This document shows positions 6,185-9,729 of a stretch of 9,729 nucleotides of DNA, one piece after another. This DNA is from an uncultured Collinsella sp. (lineage in GTDB: Bacteria; Actinomycetota; Coriobacteriia; Coriobacteriales; Coriobacteriaceae), in the NCBI GenBank assembly GCA_905208975.1, contig CAJLRE010000063.1, forward strand, positions 1 to 9,729, given 5' to 3'. Numbering within the stretch: the first letter of the stretch is position 1; each line of letters starts with the position of its first letter. Under the pieces are notes generated by a model that searched no databases, was not told where the DNA came from, and saw nothing but the letters and a program-made list of their open reading frames with translations. Position numbers and translations under genes: made by a program.

Positions 6185-6760
6185 CTACTTTTTGGCGGCT
6201 TTGCGCTCGTCGCGGATGCGGGCGCGATCCATGGCCGCCTCGACCGCCGAGAAACGGCAGCCGCAGTAATTCTGCCGATACATGCCCAGCTCACGCGAAC
6301 GGCGCGTAGCCTCGGGATAATACGGGCGAAAATCGCGAATCACCGGGGTGAGACCGCGGGCGGCAGCCAGACGCTCCAAAACATCATTGCAGGTATCGAA
6401 CAGCTGATACGGCGAGACGGCGAGCGTCGTGCCCACAAACTCAAACCCGCGCTCCTGGGCCACGCGGCACGCCTCGGCCAAGCGCAGGGCATAGCACGAG
6501 CGACAGCGACGGGGTCGATCGGCGCCCAGCGGGGCCACGCCGGCCTCCCAGCGCTCGCGGTCCTCCCCCGCCTCGATGAGCTCGATGTCGCCATCGGCAC
6601 ACCACCGGCGCAGCTCGTCCAGACGCCGCCGCCATTCATCGCGCGGTTGAATATTGGGATTGGTCCAGCAAATCGTGGGCTCAAACCCCTCCTCGCGCAG
6701 CAGGCGAACCGGCTCAAGCGAGCATGGTGCACAGCACGCATGCAGCAACAACGACTTCAT
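6185..6760 (-). CDS. queH: Epoxyqueuosine reductase QueH
   Basis: QueH (formerly DUF208) reduces epoxyqueuosine in tRNA to queuosine. It is an iron-sulfur enzyme unrelated to the cobalamin-dependent QueG. The 191-aa product shows the family cysteine pattern: LLLHACCAPCS (4-14, with C9, C10, C13), RCRSCYALRL (85-94, with C86 and C89), and LGMYRQNYCGC (158-168, with C166 and C168). TNPNI (33-37) and TTLAVSPYQ (111-119) are also typical. The start is ATG at 6760 because GGAGGAG (6767-6773) lies six bases upstream. The in-frame ATG at 6766 directly abuts that site with no spacer. It lies upstream of queA on the same strand, so the QueA product passes straight to QueH. An inverted repeat sits just before its ribosome binding site. 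Confidence 0.95.
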   Translation of the reverse strand: MKSLLLHACCAPCSLEPVRLLREEGFEPTICWTNPNIQPRDEWRRRLDELRRWCADGDIELIEAGEDRERWEAGVAPLGADRPRRCRSCYALRLAEACRVAQERGFEFVGTTLAVSPYQLFDTCNDVLERLAAARGLTPVIRDFRPYYPEATRRSRELGMYRQNYCGCRFSAVEAAMDRARIRDERKAAKK

Positions 6761-6779
6761 CGACATCTCCTCCCCCGCA

Positions 6780-6812
6780 ATGATTTTTTAATCCCCGTCC
6801 CAGAAAAATCAT
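6780..6812. repeat. CGTCCC-loop hairpin, copy 3
   Basis: Perfect 9-bp arms, ATGATTTTT (6780-6788) and AAAAATCAT (6804-6812), enclose a 15-nt loop containing CCCCGTCCC. It sits between the DUF3267 gene and queH, seven bases upstream of the queH ribosome binding site. Arm sequence differs from the other copies; loop length and core are alike. It could be a dispersed repeat, a transcript end or a translation control element. Confidence 0.65.
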
Positions 6813-6822
6813 CCCAAAAAGA

Positions 6823-7392
6823 CTACCTTGCGAAAAAGCGCACGCCAAAGGACGTGTCCTCGCAGGCGGCAATGCGGCGGTCGCGCAGGATCGTCCGCAC
6901 GTAATACCAGTCGCCCGTGCATCCCGAAAGGTGCAAACCAGCCGCCAGGTAGCACAGCAGCGGATACCCAGAAAACGCAAATCCCAGGGCAAACGCCGCC
7001 GTCACAACAACCGTCGGCGCCAGGCAAACCGCCATATACCGCCGGCGCGAATACACAATCCCCTCGGCGCAGGCATAGATCATGCACGTCTCACGGTTCG
7101 CTCCAAAAGTCACGTGCGCACTCGCGGGCGCCAGCAGCTTAAAAAACACACCGTGCACCAGCTCGTGCACGGCAAACGACGCCATTGAGACCGCAGCCAA
7201 GCCGACTATCCAGCCCAAGACCGCCGTCCAGCCGCCCGCTTCAGCCGCATCCAAGTCCGCAGGCCCGCCCAGCAGCATAAACACCGGCACCAGGCACACG
7301 GCAAATACGCCAAGCACGGCCATCCCCCACACGAAGCAGGCGTGCAGAAAATCCTCGTCCTCAAACGCATGTATGTTGGAAATCTCATTCAT
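6823..7392 (-). CDS. DUF3267-type membrane zinc metalloprotease-like protein
   Basis: The 189-aa protein is probably integral to the membrane. Hydrophobic segments lie at about 20-42, 57-75, 118-140 and 142-157. The key motif is HELVH (76-80), an HExxH zinc site inside a membrane segment, as in DUF3267 and site-2-protease-like families. The later SGCTGDWYYV (156-165) matches the conserved GD that may supply a further ligand (D161). Substrate is unknown. The start at 7392 lacks a clear ribosome binding site. On the minus strand TATCCT (7401-7406) lies about 9 nt before the ATG, so a leaderless or near-leaderless message is possible. It precedes queH by 62 bp and is divergent from the metG-like gene. 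A functional link to queuosine is not evident. Confidence 0.8.
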   Translation of the reverse strand: MNEISNIHAFEDEDFLHACFVWGMAVLGVFAVCLVPVFMLLGGPADLDAAEAGGWTAVLGWIVGLAAVSMASFAVHELVHGVFFKLLAPASAHVTFGANRETCMIYACAEGIVYSRRRYMAVCLAPTVVVTAAFALGFAFSGYPLLCYLAAGLHLSGCTGDWYYVRTILRDRRIAACEDTSFGVRFFAR

Positions 7393-7434
7393 AGCATCTT
7401 AGGATAGCGCCCCTGCCACGCACCCGCCCGCATG

Positions 7435-7443
7435 TGCGATAAT
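7435..7443 (+). promoter_or_regulatory. Candidate extended -10 of the metG-like gene
   Basis: TGCGATAAT is an extended -10 element (TG, one base, then GATAAT with five of six consensus bases). No good -35 is seen. Transcription would begin near 7450, giving a leader of about 75 nt. I see no T-box or other riboswitch architecture in this leader. Confidence 0.4.
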
Positions 7444-7524
7444 GTCGAACGATATGCACGAATTGACCACCGCGTCGCCAGGCCTTGCGCCCGGCCGCGC
7501 TCCCACCATATGCGAAGGAGTCCC

Positions 7525-9675
7525 ATGGCATCCAAATACTCCATGAACGACCGTCCCAGCTGGCCGCGCCGCGCCATCGTTACCGCCGGCGAGCCTTACG
7601 GCAACAAAGGCCTGCACTTTGGCCACGTCGGCGGCGTCTTTGTCCCGGCCGACTTCTTTGCCCGCTTCCTTCGCGACCGCCTGGGCCGCGAGAACGTCAT
7701 CTTCACCTCGGGCACCGACTGCTACGGCTCGCCCATCATGGAGAGCTACCGCAAGCTCAAGGAGAATGAAGGCTACGATAAGTCCATCGGCGAGTATGTC
7801 GAGTCCAATCACTCCCGCCAGGCCGCGACCCTCAACAACTACAACATCAGCTGTGACATCTACGGCGGCTCGGGCCTTGAGCCGGCTGCGCAGATTCACA
7901 ACGAGGTGACCGCGGAGATTATCGAGCGTCTGCACGAGCAGGGCACCATCTCCAAGCGCTCCACGCTGCAGTTCTACGATGCCAAGGCCGGCACGTTCCT
8001 CAACGGCCGCCAGGTCATCGGCCGCTGCCCCATCCAGGGCTGCAAGTCCGAGAAGGCTTATGCCGACGAGTGCGATCTGGGCCACCAGTTTGAGCCCGAG
8101 GAGCTCATCGCGCCCAAGAGCCAGCTCACCGGCGAGGTGCCCGAGCTGCGCCCGGTCGACAATCTCTACTTTGATCTGCCGGCCTACCTCGACTTTATGA
8201 AGACCTATACCGCCAAGCTCGCCCAGAACCCGCAGGTTCGCTCCGTGGTCTCCAAGACCATGGAGGAGTGGCTGCTGCCGGCTCAGCTCTACATCCAGAA
8301 CAAGTTCCGCGAGGCCTTCGATGCCGTCGAGGACCAGCTCCCCGAGCACACCGTGCTGGAGCCCGAGGGCAACAAGAGCAGCTTTACCGTCACCTTCCCC
8401 AGCTGGAAGGAGCGCGACGACGCCCACGCGGTGCTCGCCAACGGCGGCGTGCGCTTCCGCAGCGGCAAGGCGCTCGTGCCCTTCCGCATCACCGGCAACA
8501 TCGACTGGGGCGTTCCGGTGCCCGAGGTCGACGGCGTGACCGACGTCACCTGCTGGTGCTGGCCCGAGAGCCTGTGGGCGCCCATCAGCTACACTCGCAC
8601 CGTGCTCGCACGCGATGCCAAGGCCGCCGGCGTGACCGAGGGCGTCGCCGCCCAGGATGCCGCCCTCATGGGCGAGCCCGCCGCCGATTCCACGCAGGTC
8701 CCCGCGCCCACCTACCAGCACAGCTCGCTCGACTGGCGCGACTGGTGGTGCTCTGACGACGCGCAGATCTACCAGTTCATCGGTCAGGACAACATCTATT
8801 TCTACTGCATCGCGCAAACCGCCATGTGGGAGGCCCTGGGTTGGGACCTTACGCAGAGCACCGTCAGCGCCTGCTACCACCTGCTCTACATGGGCAAAAA
8901 GGCCAGCTCGTCCTCGCAGACGCCTCCCCCGCCGGCAGACGACCTGCTCAACCACTACACCTGCGAGCAGATGCGCGCTCACTGGCTGTCGCTCGGCCTG
9001 TCCGAGAAGCCAGTGAGCTTTAGCCCCAAGGCATACGACACGCGTGTGACTGGCAAGGACAAGGACGGCAACGAGGTGCGCGCCTGCGACGACAAGCGCG
9101 TCATCGATCCGGCCCTTAAGGAGAGCGCCCTTTTGACCGGCGTGTTCAACCGTCTGGCCCGCAGCTGCTTCTACGGCGTCGCCGTCAAGGAGGGCGACGA
9201 GAGCCCCTACCGCAACGGCTGCATCCCCGCCGGTGCCGCTTCTGACACCGTGGTCGAAGCCGCCGAGCAGGCAGCTCTCGCCTTTGAGCAAGCCATGTAC
9301 AAGTTCGAGACGCACCGCGCGCTCGCCGTGTGCGACGACTACCTGCGTGCCGCCAACAAGCGCTGGAGCGACGCCTCTAAGGCCGCCAACAAGCTCGAGG
9401 GCGAGCCGGCAAACGCCGCAATGACGCAGGCCCTCGTCGACGCCTTTACCGAGCTGCGCGTGGCGACCGTGCTCATGCACGGCATCGTCCCTGCCGGCTG
9501 CGAGCTCATCTGCGAGTACTTCGACGTTGACCCGGTCGCCTTCTTTAGCTGGGATAACATCTTCGCCTCCACGGATGAGTTTGTGGAGAGCCTGGGCGAG
9601 AAGCCCGGCGAGCACCGCGTGAAGCCGCTACCCCCGCGCTTCGACTTCTTCAGCAAGCACGAGAGCCAGTACTAA
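7525..9675 (+). CDS. Divergent methionyl-tRNA-synthetase-like class I ligase
   Basis: The 716-aa product has a class I aminoacyl-tRNA synthetase core closest to MetRS. The HIGH motif is HFGH (31-34), followed by PADFFARFLR (41-50) and FTSGTDCYGSPI (60-71). A zinc knuckle with possible ligands C168, C173, C183 and H187 leads into PELRPVDNLYFDL (206-218). WGVPVP (328-333), QFIGQDNIYFY (417-427) and a C-terminal helical anticodon-binding-like region (about 535-705, ending LPPRFDFF) also fit. Oddities are several. The KMSKS loop reads KKASSSSQTPPPP (458-470). The usual WLDAPIGY is WPESLWAPISY, with three extra residues. The His of YFHS is Tyr. About 50 residues are inserted at 268-318. The start is ATG at 7525 with AAGGAG four bases upstream; upstream in-frame starts lack a site. 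It may be this lineage's normal MetRS or a paralogue, so I withhold the symbol metG. Confidence 0.85.
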   Translation: MASKYSMNDRPSWPRRAIVTAGEPYGNKGLHFGHVGGVFVPADFFARFLRDRLGRENVIFTSGTDCYGSPIMESYRKLKENEGYDKSIGEYVESNHSRQAATLNNYNISCDIYGGSGLEPAAQIHNEVTAEIIERLHEQGTISKRSTLQFYDAKAGTFLNGRQVIGRCPIQGCKSEKAYADECDLGHQFEPEELIAPKSQLTGEVPELRPVDNLYFDLPAYLDFMKTYTAKLAQNPQVRSVVSKTMEEWLLPAQLYIQNKFREAFDAVEDQLPEHTVLEPEGNKSSFTVTFPSWKERDDAHAVLANGGVRFRSGKALVPFRITGNIDWGVPVPEVDGVTDVTCWCWPESLWAPISYTRTVLARDAKAAGVTEGVAAQDAALMGEPAADSTQVPAPTYQHSSLDWRDWWCSDDAQIYQFIGQDNIYFYCIAQTAMWEALGWDLTQSTVSACYHLLYMGKKASSSSQTPPPPADDLLNHYTCEQMRAHWLSLGLSEKPVSFSPKAYDTRVTGKDKDGNEVRACDDKRVIDPALKESALLTGVFNRLARSCFYGVAVKEGDESPYRNGCIPAGAASDTVVEAAEQAALAFEQAMYKFETHRALAVCDDYLRAANKRWSDASKAANKLEGEPANAAMTQALVDAFTELRVATVLMHGIVPAGCELICEYFDVDPVAFFSWDNIFASTDEFVESLGEKPGEHRVKPLPPRFDFFSKHESQY

Positions 9676-9712
9676 AACACTCGACATGTAATGGAATGGG
9701 AAGGAAAGACGG

Positions 9713-9729
9713 ATGTCCAAGCCGCGTCG
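9713..9729 (+). CDS. Start of a gene cut by the window edge
   Basis: ATG at 9713, with AAGGA at 9701-9705 seven bases upstream, opens a frame reading MSKPR before the sequence ends. It starts 37 nt after the metG-like stop and is probably in the same transcript. tatD often follows metG in bacteria, but five residues cannot identify it. Confidence 0.5.

Noticed and set aside
7399..9615. 738-codon open frame antisense to the metG-like gene
   Set aside because: It mirrors a strongly supported aminoacyl-tRNA synthetase gene, and its product is low-complexity, rich in A, G, L and V, as GC-rich antisense frames are. There is no ribosome binding site.

Overview
The window looks like chromosome from a high-GC, anaerobic Gram-positive bacterium. 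A Coriobacteriia gut species, perhaps Collinsella-like, is my best guess. This rests on base composition, the strong AAGGAG-type ribosome binding sites and the character of the proteins. It is an inference, since no rRNA or other marker is present.

Layout. Positions 1-100 hold no gene I can support. On the minus strand, read right to left, are a DUF3267 membrane metalloprotease-like gene (6823-7392), queH (6185-6760), queA (4903-6120), a short-chain dehydrogenase/reductase (SDR, 1677-2477) and tgt (101-1240). On the plus strand are an acidic, tail-anchored coiled-coil protein (2772-4535), a divergent methionyl-tRNA-synthetase-like protein (7525-9675) and the first codons of another gene at the right edge (from 9713).

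Gene logic. tgt, queA and queH are three consecutive late enzymes of queuosine synthesis. Tgt puts preQ1 into tRNA, QueA adds the epoxycyclopentanediol from S-adenosylmethionine, and QueH reduces epoxyqueuosine to queuosine. QueH replaces the cobalamin-dependent QueG. The SDR and the coiled-coil gene lie between tgt and queA and have no evident tie to that pathway. The metG-like gene departs from ordinary MetRS at the KMSKS loop and in the methionine pocket.

The most unusual content is in the gaps. Two intergenic regions, 1388-1675 and 4562-4903, carry the same composite cassette: a long perfect inverted repeat, then CGTCCC-loop hairpin(s), then an element of about 170 nt. The element copies end beside the TAG stop codons of the SDR and queA. 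Their stems differ in sequence yet stay paired, while bulges, internal loops and the apical loop are conserved. This is the pattern expected of a structured RNA or a folded mobile repeat. A third CGTCCC-loop hairpin lies at 6780-6812, between the DUF3267 gene and queH.
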